A DNA stretch of 64,000 nt from Herbaspirillum sp. LeCh32-8 (GCF_017814915.1 NZ_JAGIPZ010000001.1:497559-561558), one strand, 5' to 3'; positions 33,733-44,285 are shown, counted from the first letter of the stretch. Numbers and translations: made by a program. Notes: generated by a model not told the origin, from the sequence alone.

Positions 33733-34863
33733 ATGAACATGATGCAGATGACGCGCAAGGCGCTGGCGGCTGTAGTGACGGCCGGCCTGTGCCTGGTTGC
33801 CGCGGCGCCGGCTCACGCGGAGCGTTTGAAGGACCTGGCCAGCATCCAGGGCGTGCGGCAAAACCAGTTGGTCGGCTACGGTCTCGTGGTCGGCCTCGAC
33901 GGCAGTGGTGACCAGACCACACAGACCCCGTTTACCGTGCAAAGCGTGATCAGCATGCTGCAGCAGCTGGGCGTGAACGTGCCCACCGGCACCAGCAGCA
34001 ACATGCAGCTGAAGAACGTGGCGGCGGCGATGGTGACGGCAACCTTGCCGGCCTTCGCCCAGCCGGGCCAGATGATCGACGTGACCGTGTCCTCCATCGG
34101 TAACGCCAAGAGCATTCGCGGCGGCACGCTGCTGATGGCGCCGCTGAAAGGCGCCGACGGCCAGATCTACGCGATCGCCCAAGGCAACATCGTGGTCGGC
34201 GGCGCAGGCGCGTCGGCGGCCGGCAGCAGCACCACCATCAACCAATTGTCGGCCGGTCGTATCTCCGGCGGCGCCACGGTGGAGCGCGCCGTGCCCAGCG
34301 CGCTGGGCGGCGGCGACATGGTGATGCTGGAACTGAACGACAACGATTTCTCGACTGCTTCGCGTGTGGTCGACGCCGTCAACAAGCGCTTCGGCATGGA
34401 TACCGCGGTGGCGCAGGACGGCCGCGTGATCCGTATTCGCGCGCCGATCTCCAGCGGCGACCGCGTGGCCTTCCTCGGCGCGCTGGAAAACGTCGACGTG
34501 ACGCCGGGCAAGCTGGCGGCCAAGGTGATCCTGAACGCGCGTACCGGCTCGGTGGTGATGAACCAGAGCGTGATGCTGGACACCTGCGCGGTGTCGCACG
34601 GCAACCTGTCGGTGGTGATCCAGGCCGACAATGCGGTGTCGCAGCCCAATGCGCTGGCCGGCGGCAACACCGCGGCGGTGCAGAACGCCCAGATCTCGAT
34701 CAACAAGGAGCCGGGCAAGGTCATGCTGCTCAAGGGCGGCGCCTCGCTGGCCGATGTGGTCAAGGCGCTCAACGCCATCGGCGCCACCCCGCAGGATTTG
34801 CTGGCCATCCTGCAGGCGATGAAGGCGGCGGGTTCGCTGCGCGCAGAACTTGAAGTAATTTAA
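33733..34863 (+). CDS. flgI: FlgI, P-ring protein
   Basis: A 376-residue periplasmic ring subunit. A signal peptide (ALAAVVTAGLCLVAAAPAHA) is followed by the strongly conserved ERLKDLASIQGVRQNQLVGY, GLVVGLDGSGDQ, VNVPTGTSSNMQLKNVAAAM, FAQPGQMIDVTVSSIGNAKS and LRGGTLL-type segments. The C-terminus TPQDLLAILQAMKAAGSLRAELEVI is diagnostic. I use the ATG at 33733 with AAGGAA upstream; an ATG at 33709 gives a longer signal peptide and is possible. It needs the FlgA chaperone encoded upstream. Confidence 0.95.
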   Translation: MNMMQMTRKALAAVVTAGLCLVAAAPAHAERLKDLASIQGVRQNQLVGYGLVVGLDGSGDQTTQTPFTVQSVISMLQQLGVNVPTGTSSNMQLKNVAAAMVTATLPAFAQPGQMIDVTVSSIGNAKSIRGGTLLMAPLKGADGQIYAIAQGNIVVGGAGASAAGSSTTINQLSAGRISGGATVERAVPSALGGGDMVMLELNDNDFSTASRVVDAVNKRFGMDTAVAQDGRVIRIRAPISSGDRVAFLGALENVDVTPGKLAAKVILNARTGSVVMNQSVMLDTCAVSHGNLSVVIQADNAVSQPNALAGGNTAAVQNAQISINKEPGKVMLLKGGASLADVVKALNAIGATPQDLLAILQAMKAAGSLRAELEVI

Positions 34864-34902
34864 GACGAATTAAAGCAATTCAATACGAGGCGATTTTGCT
34901 GA

Positions 34903-34925
34903 CCGGGCTGCCGAAGACGGCCCGG
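34903..34925 (+). other. Hairpin between flgI and flgJ
   Basis: Stem CCGGGC/GCCCGG with an 11-nt loop in the 97-bp flgI-flgJ gap. There is no T-tract. Confidence 0.4.
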
Positions 34926-34960
34926 CCCAAGAACAACCGATCTCTCATCCAAGGTATTCC

Positions 34961-35935
34961 ATGCTCAACAAGATCAACCCATCCAATCCGACCGAAGGCC
35001 TGGCCGTCGATGCGAATGGGCTGAACAGCCTGCGCGAAGCCGCACGTCAGAACGGCAACTCGCCGGAAGCGGTGAAGGGCGCGGCCAAGCAGTTCGAGGC
35101 GCTGTTCCTGAACATGATGATGAAGAGCATGCGCGACGCGACGCCGCAAAACGGCCCGTTCGACAACGAGCAGACCAAGATGTTTACGTCCATGCTGGAC
35201 CAGCAGATGAGCCAGAACCTGGCCCAGAAGGGCATCGGCCTGGCCGACGTGCTCACGCGCCAGCTGTCGGCCTCGCTGCCCAAGAAGCTGCCGGACGCGC
35301 AGGACGTGGATTCCCAGCAGCAGGACGACGGCTTGCCGATGGGCATTCCGCTGGTCAAGGACATGAGCGAAGCCGACCGCGCCAAGTTCATCCAGAGCTT
35401 CGTGGCGCAGCAGCAGGGTGCCGACAGTACCGACCAGGATGGCCGCAACAAGCAGCGCCGCAATTCCAACAAGCCGGCCCACGTGGAGGCGTTCCAGAAC
35501 CGCCTGCAGGCCGACGCCGAGGTCGCCAGCAAGATGACCGGCATCCCGGCCAAATTCATGCTGGCGCAGGCTGCGCTGGAAACCGGCTGGGGCAAGAAGG
35601 AAATCGTCACCCGCGACGGCCGCTCGGCGCACAACCTGTTCGGTATTAAGGCGACCGGCAACTGGACCGGCAAGGTTGTCGAAGCGACCACCATCGAATA
35701 CATCAACGGCAAACCGCAAAAGCGCGTGGAGAAATTCCGCGCCTATGATTCTTACGCCGACGCCTTCAAGGACTACGCCAATTTGCTCAAGAGCAACCCG
35801 CGTTACGAGAAGGTGCTGGCCAGCGCACAGGACGCGCACGGTTTCGCCTATGGCCTGCAGCGCGCGGGCTATGCAACCGATCCGCACTACGCCGAGAAGC
35901 TCTCGCGCATCATTCGCCAGTCCCTGTCGGCATAA
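34961..35935 (+). CDS. flgJ: FlgJ, rod cap protein with peptidoglycan hydrolase domain
   Basis: A 324-residue dual-function protein. The N-terminal third (residues 30-100; AAKQFEALFLNMMMKSMRDA) is the rod-capping scaffold. A Gln/Asp-rich linker follows. The C-terminal half (about 170-324) is a glucosaminidase domain with catalytic Glu207 in LAQAALETGWGKKEI and further motifs NLFGIKATGNWTG, RAYDSYADAFKDYANLL and YATDPHYAEKL. It cuts peptidoglycan so the rod can pass. It is the last gene before a hairpin and a sigma28 promoter for flgKL. Confidence 0.95.
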   Translation: MLNKINPSNPTEGLAVDANGLNSLREAARQNGNSPEAVKGAAKQFEALFLNMMMKSMRDATPQNGPFDNEQTKMFTSMLDQQMSQNLAQKGIGLADVLTRQLSASLPKKLPDAQDVDSQQQDDGLPMGIPLVKDMSEADRAKFIQSFVAQQQGADSTDQDGRNKQRRNSNKPAHVEAFQNRLQADAEVASKMTGIPAKFMLAQAALETGWGKKEIVTRDGRSAHNLFGIKATGNWTGKVVEATTIEYINGKPQKRVEKFRAYDSYADAFKDYANLLKSNPRYEKVLASAQDAHGFAYGLQRAGYATDPHYAEKLSRIIRQSLSA

Positions 35936-35958
35936 AGCGCGGCAAAGCTCGACTGTTC

Positions 35959-35982
35959 CGGGCCGGAAACAAATCCGGCCCG
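35959..35982 (+). other. Hairpin between flgJ and the flgK promoter
   Basis: A perfect 9-bp stem CGGGCCGGA/TCCGGCCCG with a 6-nt loop, 23 bp after flgJ and 7 bp before the sigma28 -35 of flgK. It could stop or stabilise the flgB-J message. Confidence 0.6.
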
Positions 35983-35989
35983 TATCGTC

Positions 35990-36016
35990 TAAAGTTTTTG
36001 TAAAGCGTGCCGTTGA
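35990..36016 (+). promoter_or_regulatory. Sigma28 promoter of flgKL
   Basis: TAAAGTTT-N11-GCCGTTGA. The -35 matches the consensus at all 8 positions, the -10 at 6 of 8, with ideal spacing. It ends 41 bp before flgK. Confidence 0.85.
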
Positions 36017-36057
36017 CTTGGGTATTCCGCTAAAAGCTTTCAGGACGACGACCTAGC

Positions 36058-38352
36058 ATGGCAACTAACATCTTCAGCATCGGACAGAGCGCGTTGCAGG
36101 CGGCCATGGCGGCGCAAGCCACCACCAGCCACAACATCTCCAACGCCACTACGCCAGGCTATAACCGCCAGGTCGTCGTGCAAAGCACCGCCGGCGGCAT
36201 CAACTACGGTTATGGTTTCGTCGGCCAGGGCACCCAAGTGGCCGAGATCAAGCGCGTCTACAACGATTTCCTGGTCAAGCAGCAACTGGCCTCGCAGACC
36301 ACCGCCAGCTCGCTGGACTCCTACTATTCGCAGATCTCGCAGATCAACAATCTGCTGGCTGACAGCGACGCCGGCCTGTCGCCTGCGCTGCAGGACTTCT
36401 TCAAGTCGGTACAGAACTTCGCCTCCAACCCCAACACCGACGCCTCGCGCCAATCGGTGCTGTCGATGGCGTCCACCCTGGTGGCGCGCTTCCAGAGCCT
36501 GAACGACCAGCTGGCGCAAAGCCGCACCAGCGTCAACAACCAGATCACCTCGACCGTCGATACGCTGAACTCTTACGCGAGCCAGCTGGCGGAGCTCAAC
36601 AAGGCCATCGTCAAGGCGCAGGGCGCCGGCGGCGGCCAAGCGCCGAACGACCTGCTGGACCAGCGCGACCAGGTGATCGCCAACATCAACAAGTACGCCA
36701 AGGTCAGCACCGTGCCGCAGGACAACGGTGCAGTCAGTGTGTTCATCGGCTCCGGCCAGCCGCTGGTGATCGGCGACGTGCCGTCCACGCTGGTGGCGAC
36801 GCCTTCCAAGGATGACCTGACTCGCCTGCAGATCGGCTACACGCTGAGCGGCGGCGGCACCGCCACCATCCCCGACAGCTTCTTCTATGACGGCGGCAGC
36901 CTGGGCGGCTTGCTGAAGTACCGCACCGAAACCCTGGATCCGGCGCAGAACTCGCTGGGCCGCGTGGCTACGGCGCTGGGCAACGCCATCAACGACCAGC
37001 AAAAGCTGGGCCTGGACCAGAACGGCGTGCAGGGCACCAATATGTTCAACGTCGCGCCTCCGCGCGTGACCGGCGCTACCGCCAACAGCGCGACGGCGGC
37101 CGTGACGGCCACCATCACCAACGCCTCGGCGCTGACCACCAGCGACTACACGCTGGCCTACGACGGCACCAAGTACACCATCACGCGCCTGTCGGACAAC
37201 AACAAGACCGTGGTCGACCCGACCGCTACGCCGGCCGGCACCTTCCCGGTGACGGTGGACGGCGTGACCTATTCGGCGCCGACCATGGCCGCCGGCGACA
37301 GCTTCAAGATCCAGCCGACCGTCGACGGCGCAGCGCAGCTGACCATGGCCATGAGCAATACCCAGCTCATCGCCGGCGCCGCGCCCATCGTCACCGGCGG
37401 CAATGCCGCCAGCACCGTGGGCCTGACCACCACCGGCAACACCGGCAGCGGCGTCGTCTCCAATTCCTCGCTGGACACCTCCACCTTTGTTCAGGGTTCC
37501 AAGCTGAGCTTCGCCACCTCGGCCGGCCCCAACTTGACCGCGACCTGGACCGGCGTGACGCCGGCGCCGTCCATCGTGGTCACCAACAGCGCGGGCACCT
37601 CGACCACCTATGCGGCCGGCGCGCCGATTCCTTACGTTGCCGGCTCGACCTACAGCAGCGGCGGCGTGAGCTTCACGCTCTCGGGTACCCCGGCGACCGG
37701 CGACAACTTCAACTTCGCGCCGGTGGCGGGCAACAAGGGCACGGCATCGATCAGCGCCGGTTCGGTGGATTCGAGCTACTTCGCTACGCCGCTGACCACG
37801 CCGTTGAAGATGACCTATTCGACCACCGCTCCGGTCGGCTTCAATCTGTCGTCGGCAGTGCCGGCAGGCGGCGCGGTGATCACCCACAAGGACGGCACCA
37901 CCACCAACGTGGCCGCAGGCGCGACCAGCCTGACGTACGTGCCGGGCGACTCCTACACCATGGGCGGCATGACGTTTGCCGTGACCGGCCAGCCGTCCAA
38001 CGGCGACCAGTTCACCGTGTCGGCCAACACCAACGCCACCTCCGACAACCGCAATGCGCTGTTGCTGGCAGGCGTGCAGACCAAGAACACGATCGGCAAC
38101 ACCACGCTGCAGGGTTCGTATTCGCAGCTGGTGGCCACCATCGGCAACAAGACCAACGAGATCAACGTCACCAACACGGCCGAGAAGGCGCGTCTGGAGG
38201 CGATCACCGGCGAGCTTTCGTCCGAGTCCGGCGTCAACCAGGATGAAGAGCTGGCCAACATGATCAAGAACCAGCAGCAATACCAGGCTGCGGCCAAGAT
38301 CATCCAGGCGGCCAGCGACATGCTCAACGTGCTGTTCCAGGTGATCAACTAA
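36058..38352 (+). CDS. flgK: FlgK, hook-filament junction protein 1 (enlarged)
   Basis: A 764-residue hook-associated protein, clearly longer than the ~550 residues of enteric FlgK. The N-terminal helices (FSIGQSALQAAMAAQATTSH, NATTPGYNRQ, SLDSYYSQISQINNLL) and C-terminal helix (DEELANMIKNQQQYQAAAKI) are normal. The extra length lies in the middle (about 335-660) as Thr/Ser/Gly-rich beta-type modules, each containing a G-D-x-F motif (residues 413-416, 548-551, 649-652). It is secreted with help from FlgN and transcribed from its own sigma28 promoter with flgL. Confidence 0.95.
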   Translation: MATNIFSIGQSALQAAMAAQATTSHNISNATTPGYNRQVVVQSTAGGINYGYGFVGQGTQVAEIKRVYNDFLVKQQLASQTTASSLDSYYSQISQINNLLADSDAGLSPALQDFFKSVQNFASNPNTDASRQSVLSMASTLVARFQSLNDQLAQSRTSVNNQITSTVDTLNSYASQLAELNKAIVKAQGAGGGQAPNDLLDQRDQVIANINKYAKVSTVPQDNGAVSVFIGSGQPLVIGDVPSTLVATPSKDDLTRLQIGYTLSGGGTATIPDSFFYDGGSLGGLLKYRTETLDPAQNSLGRVATALGNAINDQQKLGLDQNGVQGTNMFNVAPPRVTGATANSATAAVTATITNASALTTSDYTLAYDGTKYTITRLSDNNKTVVDPTATPAGTFPVTVDGVTYSAPTMAAGDSFKIQPTVDGAAQLTMAMSNTQLIAGAAPIVTGGNAASTVGLTTTGNTGSGVVSNSSLDTSTFVQGSKLSFATSAGPNLTATWTGVTPAPSIVVTNSAGTSTTYAAGAPIPYVAGSTYSSGGVSFTLSGTPATGDNFNFAPVAGNKGTASISAGSVDSSYFATPLTTPLKMTYSTTAPVGFNLSSAVPAGGAVITHKDGTTTNVAAGATSLTYVPGDSYTMGGMTFAVTGQPSNGDQFTVSANTNATSDNRNALLLAGVQTKNTIGNTTLQGSYSQLVATIGNKTNEINVTNTAEKARLEAITGELSSESGVNQDEELANMIKNQQQYQAAAKIIQAASDMLNVLFQVIN

Positions 38353-38372
38353 GTATCTAGAGGAAGACCGTC

Positions 38373-39506
38373 ATGCGTATTAGCACCCAGATGCTCTATC
38401 AGATCAGCAACAACGATCTGACCAACATGCAAAGCCAGATCCTGAAGCTGAACCAGCAGGTGACTGCCGGCCAGAAGGTTCTGCTGCCCTCGGATGATCC
38501 GGTGAACGCCGCCCGCGCGCTGGACATGACCCAGACCCAGGCGCTCAACACCCAGTACGAGACCAACCGCAAGAACGCCAACAGCTCGCTGGCGCAGGTC
38601 TCCAGCACGCTGGACAGTTTCACCGATATGCTGACCAAGCTGAAGTCGGACGTCATCAAGGCCGGCAACCAGTCCTTCAGCAACTCCGAGCGCGCCAACC
38701 TGGCCTCGGAACTGAAGAGCAACTTCCAGGAAGTGCTGGGCTACGCCAACGCCACCGACGGCCAGGGCAATTACCTGTTCGCCGGCTTCAAGAGCACCAC
38801 CCAGCCGTTCACGCTGGACGGCAACGGCAACGCGGTCTACAACGGCGACCAGGGCACCATGTCCCTGCAAGTGGACTCCACCCGCCAGATGGAGATCAGC
38901 GCCTCCGGCCAGGCCATCTTCCAGGGCAATGGCCAGGACATCTTCCAGAGCATGAGCAACCTGATCAGCGTGTTGTCGGTGCCGGTCACGGAAGCCGCCA
39001 ACAACGCCGACGAGCAGGCCGCCAACACCTTCGAATATCCGGCCGGCTCGGGCCTGTTCCCGATCCAGGCCTACAAGACCGCGCAGGCCACGCTGGACGC
39101 GACCGACGCGTCGGATCCGACCTATGCCGCCAAGTTCTCGGCCGCCGCTGCCGCCAAGCTGAAGTCGGACACCGCCGATGCCGCCCGTACCCCGGTGCCG
39201 GGCAGCCAGGCCAGCCTGACCCGTCAGCTGGCCACCTTCAACGGCCAGTTCAGCGCCATGATCGACAACGTCGGCACCGTCAGCGCCTCGGTCGGTTCGC
39301 GCCAGAACGAGCTGGACAGCCTGGACGCCGCCGGCAAGGTCAAGGACCAGAACTACACCTCGGCCGTGAACGACATGCTGGGCCGCAATACCGCCGACGT
39401 CAGCGAACTGATCAGCGACCTGACGCTGAAGCAGACCTACCTGTCGGCCGCGCAAAAAGTGTTCGTGTCCACCAGCGGCCTGACGCTGCTGAACTACCTG
39501 AAGTAA
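38373..39506 (+). CDS. flgL: FlgL, hook-filament junction protein 3
   Basis: A 377-residue junction protein. It begins MRISTQMLYQISNNDLTNMQ with the flagellin-like LNQQVTAGQKVLLPSDDPVN, then NATDGQGNYLFAGFKSTTQPF, and ends with a flagellin-like helix (TAYLSAAQKVFVSTSGLTLLNYL-like). It joins FlgK to the filament and is a FlgN client. It lies 20 bp after flgK and ends in a strong terminator, so flgKL form one unit. Confidence 0.95.
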   Translation: MRISTQMLYQISNNDLTNMQSQILKLNQQVTAGQKVLLPSDDPVNAARALDMTQTQALNTQYETNRKNANSSLAQVSSTLDSFTDMLTKLKSDVIKAGNQSFSNSERANLASELKSNFQEVLGYANATDGQGNYLFAGFKSTTQPFTLDGNGNAVYNGDQGTMSLQVDSTRQMEISASGQAIFQGNGQDIFQSMSNLISVLSVPVTEAANNADEQAANTFEYPAGSGLFPIQAYKTAQATLDATDASDPTYAAKFSAAAAAKLKSDTADAARTPVPGSQASLTRQLATFNGQFSAMIDNVGTVSASVGSRQNELDSLDAAGKVKDQNYTSAVNDMLGRNTADVSELISDLTLKQTYLSAAQKVFVSTSGLTLLNYLK

Positions 39507-39553
39507 TCATCCGATCCCGTCGCAGCGCCGGTGTGCTGCGTGCGGGTCAAAAC

Positions 39554-39583
39554 AAAAAAGGCGAACCTCGGTTCGCCTTTTTG
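39554..39583. terminator. Terminator after flgL (bidirectional)
   Basis: AAAAAA followed by a 9-bp stem AAGGCGAAC/GTTCGCCTT with a CTCG loop, then TTTTTG. It separates flgL from the converging macAB-tolC operon and can act on both strands. Confidence 0.9.
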
Positions 39584-39602
39584 CTTTTCATTCCCGGAAA
39601 AA

Positions 39603-41090
39603 TCAACTTCCCGATTTGCTCGATTCGCCCGACTGCGCCAGCTCAGCCGAAGGCACGCGCGCATCGCCGCCGATGGCCTGGTACAGGGTCATCTGGTTCT
39701 TCAGGCGATTCAGGCGCGCCTCGGCCAGCGAGGTCTCGGCGGTGCGGCGTTTTTCCTGCTGGTCCAGCCAGGATTGCAGCGTGACCGAGCCGGCGCGGTA
39801 GCGCAGCTCATAGAGTTTCTCGGCATCCTGCGCGGCCTTCAGGTTGCGTTGCAGGAGCACCTCCTGCTGCGCGTATTGACGGCGCGCCGAGAGCGCGTTC
39901 TCGACGTCGCTGAAGGCCGAGTAGAGGGTCTGGCGGAACGAGGTCACCGCGCTGTCGTAGTCGGCTTGCGAGACCTTCACGTTGAGCTTCATCTCATTCC
40001 ATTGCAGGAAGGGCAGCGTCAGCTGCGCGCCCAGTGAGGCCAGCGGATTTTGCACCAGGCGCATCAGCGCGTCGCTGCTGGTGCCCAGCGAACCGGTCAG
40101 CGTCAGCTTGGGATAGTAGTTGGCGCGCGTGGCGTCGACGCTGGCCAGCGATTCACGCAGGCGCAGCTCGGCCGCACGCAGGTCGGGGCGGCGCGACAGC
40201 AGCTCCGCCGGCAGGCCGGCTGCCAGGTCGGGCAAGGCCTGTTGGGGCAACTGCGCGGGCAGGGCGACGAGCTTGCCCGGCGGGCTGTCGAACAGGATGG
40301 AGAGCGCGTTGTCGTTCTCCACCCGCTGCTGGATCAGCTCGGTGTGGGTCGACTGCTGGGTGATCAGGTTCTGCTCCGCCTCCAGCATCTCCAGCGAGGA
40401 CACCGAGCCGGCGCGATATTGGGTGCGCACCAGGTCGAGCGTCTTTTGGGCATAGGTGATGCTCTCCTGGCTGACCGCGATGCGCTGGTTCAGGTAGGCG
40501 CCTTGCCAGTACAGGTTGGCGGTGGTGCCGATCAGCGTCAGCGCGGTGCTCTCGCGGTCCTGTTCGGTGGCCAGCGCTTCCCAGCGCTTGACGTCGTAGT
40601 TGGCGCCCAGCCGGCCCCACAGGTCGGCTTCATACGACAGGCTGACCGCATTGCTGCTGGAGCGCACGGTACTGCGGCTACCGCTCAGGTATTTGCTGCC
40701 GGTGCTGGAGGCCGAGGCGCTCAGGGCCGGTACGCGGGCGTCTGCCGCCAGGCCGGCTTCCAGCTGCGCGCGGCGCACCTTGATGCCGGCCACGGCCAGG
40801 TCATTGTTCTTGCGCAGCGCCTCGTCGATCAGGCGGTCGAGTTCGGCGTCGCCGAACTGTCGCCACCATTGGTCGGCCAGCACTTCGTCGACCGCGCCGC
40901 GCTGTTGCCAGGCGCTTGCCGCCTGCGTTTGCGGCGCCTGGTAGGGCGTGCGCACGGCCGAGGCGCAGCCGCCCAGCATGGTCAGCGCAAGCGCGATGGA
41001 GACGGCGGCCGTCAGGCGTTTGACGCTGGTCAGGCGTTTGACGGTGAATTCAACAGACGAAGCGGGGGCGTGGGTGTGAAGTGTGTTCAT
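39603..41090 (-). CDS. TolC-like outer membrane efflux lipoprotein (NodT/OprM family)
   Basis: A 495-residue RND/MacAB-type outer membrane factor. The N-terminus is a signal peptide ending TMLGGC, a lipobox, so an OprM/NodT-type lipidated channel is likely. Two repeats of the family follow: [50 protein letters not shown] and [14 protein letters not shown]; then [35 protein letters not shown] and [14 protein letters not shown]. The start at 41090 overlaps the macB stop (ATGA), so it is translationally coupled as third gene of macA-macB-tolC. Substrate unknown. Confidence 0.9.
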   Translation of the reverse strand: MNTLHTHAPASSVEFTVKRLTSVKRLTAAVSIALALTMLGGCASAVRTPYQAPQTQAASAWQQRGAVDEVLADQWWRQFGDAELDRLIDEALRKNNDLAVAGIKVRRAQLEAGLAADARVPALSASASSTGSKYLSGSRSTVRSSSNAVSLSYEADLWGRLGANYDVKRWEALATEQDRESTALTLIGTTANLYWQGAYLNQRIAVSQESITYAQKTLDLVRTQYRAGSVSSLEMLEAEQNLITQQSTHTELIQQRVENDNALSILFDSPPGKLVALPAQLPQQALPDLAAGLPAELLSRRPDLRAAELRLRESLASVDATRANYYPKLTLTGSLGTSSDALMRLVQNPLASLGAQLTLPFLQWNEMKLNVKVSQADYDSAVTSFRQTLYSAFSDVENALSARRQYAQQEVLLQRNLKAAQDAEKLYELRYRAGSVTLQSWLDQQEKRRTAETSLAEARLNRLKNQMTLYQAIGGDARVPSAELAQSGESSKSGS

Positions 41091-43054
41091 TCGCGTGCAA
41101 GTGCATCGACAGGGTTCAGGCGGGCCGCATTGCGCGCTGGCAGGAAGCCGAAGATTACACCGATCAGGGTGGAACAGGCAAAGGCGCTGATGATGGAAGC
41201 GGCGGAATAGATCATGTGGAAGCCGGAGACAAAGTGCGAGAACAGTACGCCGAAAGACAGCGCCAGCAGCACGCCCAAGAGGCCGCCGGCCAGGCAGACC
41301 AGCACGGCCTCGATCAGGAACTGCTGCATGATGTCGCCCTGGAGCGCGCCCACCGCCATGCGCACGCCGATCTCGCGGGTGCGCTCGGTGACCGAGACCA
41401 GCATGATGTTCATCACCCCGATGCCGCCTACGACCAGCGAGATCAGCGCGATCATCGACACCAGCAGCGTCATGGTGGCGGTGGCTTTCTCGATGGTCTG
41501 GCGGATGCTGTCGGTGTTGAAGATGTAGAAGTCCTTGGTGCGATGGCGCAGCGTCATCAGCTTGACGATGCCTTCCTCGGCGGCGGCGCTGGGCACCTGG
41601 TCGCTGATGCGCACCGTGATGCCGGACAGATAGCGTTGGCCGATCACCCGGCTCATGGCCGTGGTGTAGGGCACCCAGACGTTGAGGGCGCTGTTGTTGC
41701 CGAAGCCGTTCTCGCGCTTTTGCGTCACGCCGATCACGCGGCACGGCACCGAGCCCAGGAAGACCACCTCGCCCAGCGCATTGGCGTTGCCGGGGAAGAG
41801 TTTCTCGTAGGTGTTGGTGTCGATCACCACCTCCTGCGCGTAGCGCCGGATCCCGTCGCCGTCGAAGGCCTTGCCCTGCGCCATCTGCAGGCCGCGCACG
41901 CGGAAGTATTGTTCGCCCACGCCGTTGATGGTGGCCGACACCGAGATGTTGCCGTAGCGCGCCGACGAGGAGGTGGACACGCTGGGCGTGACGCTGTCCA
42001 CGAAGTTCTGCCCGGCCAGCGCATCGGCGTCAGCCGGCGTGAGCGTGCGCACCGCGGCCGACTTCATGTCGCCGAAGCCGGAGCCGGGGAAAACGTCGAT
42101 GGTGTTGGTGCCCATGGAGCTGATGTCGGACAGGATCTTCTCGCGCGAGCCGGTGCCCAGCGCCACCACCGACACCACCGAGGCGATGCCGATGATGATG
42201 CCCAGCATGGTCAAAAAGCTGCGCAGGCGGTGTGCGTTCATCGCCAGTAGCGACATGCGCAAGGCTTCCTTCATCCGATCCAGCCAGGCGCGCCAGGGCG
42301 AGGATTGCGCGTGCGCGGCATCGCGTTGCACGCCGCCCGCGCGCGCGGCGGCGTCTGCGTTGCTGTCGCCGTTGGGGCGGTCGGCGATAATCACGCCGTC
42401 GCTGATCTCGATGATGCGCTGCGCGTTGCCCGCCACCTGCATGTCGTGGGTGACGATGATGATGGTGTGGCCCTCGGCGTGCAGCTCCTTGAGGATGTTC
42501 ATCACTTCATGGCCGCTGTGGCTGTCGAGCGCGCCGGTGGGCTCGTCGGCGAGGATCACGTCGCCGCCGTTCATCAGCGCGCGCGCGATCGACACGCGCT
42601 GCTGCTGGCCGCCGGAGAGCTGGCCGGGCTTGTGGTGGGTGCGTTCGGACAGGCCCAGGCGCGCCAGCAATTGCAGGGCGCGGGCGCGGCGCTGTTGCGT
42701 GTCCTGGCCGGCGTAGACCGCCGGCACTTCGACGTTGGCGGTGGCGTCCAGGTCCGACAGCAGGTGGTAACGCTGGAAGATGAAACCGAAGTGTTCGCGT
42801 CGCAGCTGCGCCAGTTCGTCGGCTTGCAGTTCGCCGGTTTCGCGGCCGGCCACGCGGTAGCTGCCGGCGCTGGGCTTGTCCAGGCAGCCGAGGATGTTCA
42901 TCAGGGTCGACTTGCCGGAGCCTGAGGCGCCGACGATGGCCACCATCTCGCCGGCATGAATGTCGAGGTTGACGTCGTTCAAGACCGTCACGACGTCTTC
43001 GCCGGCCGGGAAATCACGCCGCAGGCCGCGCAGCTGGAGCAGGGGAGTCGTCAT
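41087..43054 (-). CDS. macB: MacB-type ABC exporter (ATPase plus permease)
   Basis: A 655-residue fusion. Residues 1-230 form an ABC ATPase: Walker [10 protein letters not shown] (42-50), signature [15 protein letters not shown], Walker [13 protein letters not shown], His-switch IIIVTHD. A linker follows, then the membrane part with one helix ([20 protein letters not shown]), a large periplasmic domain and three C-terminal helices ([27 protein letters not shown] spans the typical MacB signature). It uses ATP to drive mechanotransmission of substrates such as macrolides, lipopeptides or toxins into the TolC duct. It is 7 bp after macA. Confidence 0.94.
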   Translation of the reverse strand: MTTPLLQLRGLRRDFPAGEDVVTVLNDVNLDIHAGEMVAIVGASGSGKSTLMNILGCLDKPSAGSYRVAGRETGELQADELAQLRREHFGFIFQRYHLLSDLDATANVEVPAVYAGQDTQQRRARALQLLARLGLSERTHHKPGQLSGGQQQRVSIARALMNGGDVILADEPTGALDSHSGHEVMNILKELHAEGHTIIIVTHDMQVAGNAQRIIEISDGVIIADRPNGDSNADAAARAGGVQRDAAHAQSSPWRAWLDRMKEALRMSLLAMNAHRLRSFLTMLGIIIGIASVVSVVALGTGSREKILSDISSMGTNTIDVFPGSGFGDMKSAAVRTLTPADADALAGQNFVDSVTPSVSTSSSARYGNISVSATINGVGEQYFRVRGLQMAQGKAFDGDGIRRYAQEVVIDTNTYEKLFPGNANALGEVVFLGSVPCRVIGVTQKRENGFGNNSALNVWVPYTTAMSRVIGQRYLSGITVRISDQVPSAAAEEGIVKLMTLRHRTKDFYIFNTDSIRQTIEKATATMTLLVSMIALISLVVGGIGVMNIMLVSVTERTREIGVRMAVGALQGDIMQQFLIEAVLVCLAGGLLGVLLALSFGVLFSHFVSGFHMIYSAASIISAFACSTLIGVIFGFLPARNAARLNPVDALARE

Positions 43055-43061
43055 GGCGCGC

Positions 43062-44285
43062 TCACATCATCGGCGGCGGGCCGTGATGCTCCGAAGACGA
43101 GGCCGTGGTCGTGCCCGGCGTGGCCATGCCGGTGACCACCCGTTCGCCGGCCTTGAGGCCTTCGGTGATCTGCACCTGGGCATTGGTGTTGATGCCGATC
43201 CTGACCTTGCGCGCATGCGCGCGGCCTTGCTCGTCCAGCACGCGCACGGTGTAGGAGCCGTCGGCCGCCTTGTCGCCCAGCGCGGTGGACGGCACCACCA
43301 GCGCGCCTTTGGCGCTGGAGAGCACGATGTTGACCTGGGTCGTCATGGAGATGCGCAGCTTGCCGTCGGCGTTGGGCACATCCAGCAGGCCGTTGTAATA
43401 GATCGCGGTCGAGCTCGAGCTGCTGCTGGTGGAGGAGGAGCTGGTCGAGGTGGTGGAGGTGTCGTCCTGCAGGATGGAGTCCGGCGCCGGCTCGATGGCG
43501 CGCAGCGTGGTGCTGTAGCGCTGGTCGGGCGCGCCCAGGATGGTGAAGTAGACCTGCTGGCCCGGCTTGACGCGCACTACGTCGGCTTCCGAGATCTGCG
43601 CCTTGACGGTCACGGTGTCCATGCGCGCCACCTTGATGATGGTGGGCGTGCTTTGGTTGGCGTTCACGGTCTGGCCTTCCTGCGCCACGATGGCGACCAC
43701 CTGGCCGTCGATCGGCGAGCTGATGCGGGTGTAGCCCAGGTTCACGCGCGCGGTGTCGACCGAGATGCGGCCTTCGTTGATCTGTGCCTGCAGCGCGAGG
43801 ATATCGGCCTTGGTGGTGTTCAGGGTGGCTTCTGCGCTCTCGAAGCTCTCGCGCGAGCTGGCGTCGCCGGCCAGCATGGTCTTCTGGCGCTCGTAGGCCA
43901 GCTGCGCCTGCTTGAGCGTGGCTTCCTTGGAGCGCAGCTGCGCCTGCAGGTTTTGCAGCGAGTATTCGGCGGTGCGCAGCGAGTTGGCTTGCGTCAGCGA
44001 ATCGATCTCGGCCACCAGCTGGCCCTTCTTGACCTGCTCGCCCAGCGCCACCTTGAGCGACTTGATCTGGCCGGAGGCCTGGGCGCCGACGCTGACCTGC
44101 TTGTAGGCCTTGACGGTGCCGCTGGCCAGCACCGTATCTTCGATATCGGCGACGCCGGCGATGGCGCTGAGATAGGACGGCGCCGGCGGCGGCGTCAGGA
44201 ATTTATAGGCGAGAGACCCGGCAATGGCGACTGTGAGGATGGCTGAGACGAGGTACTTCGGCTTGCGGAGCAGGCTGATATTCAT
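43062..44285 (-). CDS. macA: MacA-type periplasmic adaptor
   Basis: A 407-residue membrane fusion protein. One N-terminal helix ([20 protein letters not shown]) is followed by the lipoyl half [20 protein letters not shown], an alpha-hairpin (about 90-185), the second lipoyl half [20 protein letters not shown], then beta-barrel and membrane-proximal domains. An unusual run of Ser/Thr (about residues 280-300; [18 protein letters not shown]) sits in the beta-barrel region. The protein ends in a His/Pro/Met tail. It is first gene of the efflux operon. No flagellar or regulatory gene is included. Confidence 0.92.
   Translation of the reverse strand: MNISLLRKPKYLVSAILTVAIAGSLAYKFLTPPPAPSYLSAIAGVADIEDTVLASGTVKAYKQVSVGAQASGQIKSLKVALGEQVKKGQLVAEIDSLTQANSLRTAEYSLQNLQAQLRSKEATLKQAQLAYERQKTMLAGDASSRESFESAEATLNTTKADILALQAQINEGRISVDTARVNLGYTRISSPIDGQVVAIVAQEGQTVNANQSTPTIIKVARMDTVTVKAQISEADVVRVKPGQQVYFTILGAPDQRYSTTLRAIEPAPDSILQDDTSTTSTSSSSTSSSSSSTAIYYNGLLDVPNADGKLRISMTTQVNIVLSSAKGALVVPSTALGDKAADGSYTVRVLDEQGRAHARKVRIGINTNAQVQITEGLKAGERVVTGMATPGTTTASSSEHHGPPPMM

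Noticed and set aside
41091-41744. N-terminal extension of the TolC-like gene to 41744
   Set aside because: The extension is an alternate-frame shadow of macB; the signal peptide and lipobox start at 41090.
39603-44285. macAB-tolC as a recent horizontal insertion
   Set aside because: GC content and codon use look the same as in the neighbours, and there are no transposase, integrase or flanking repeats.
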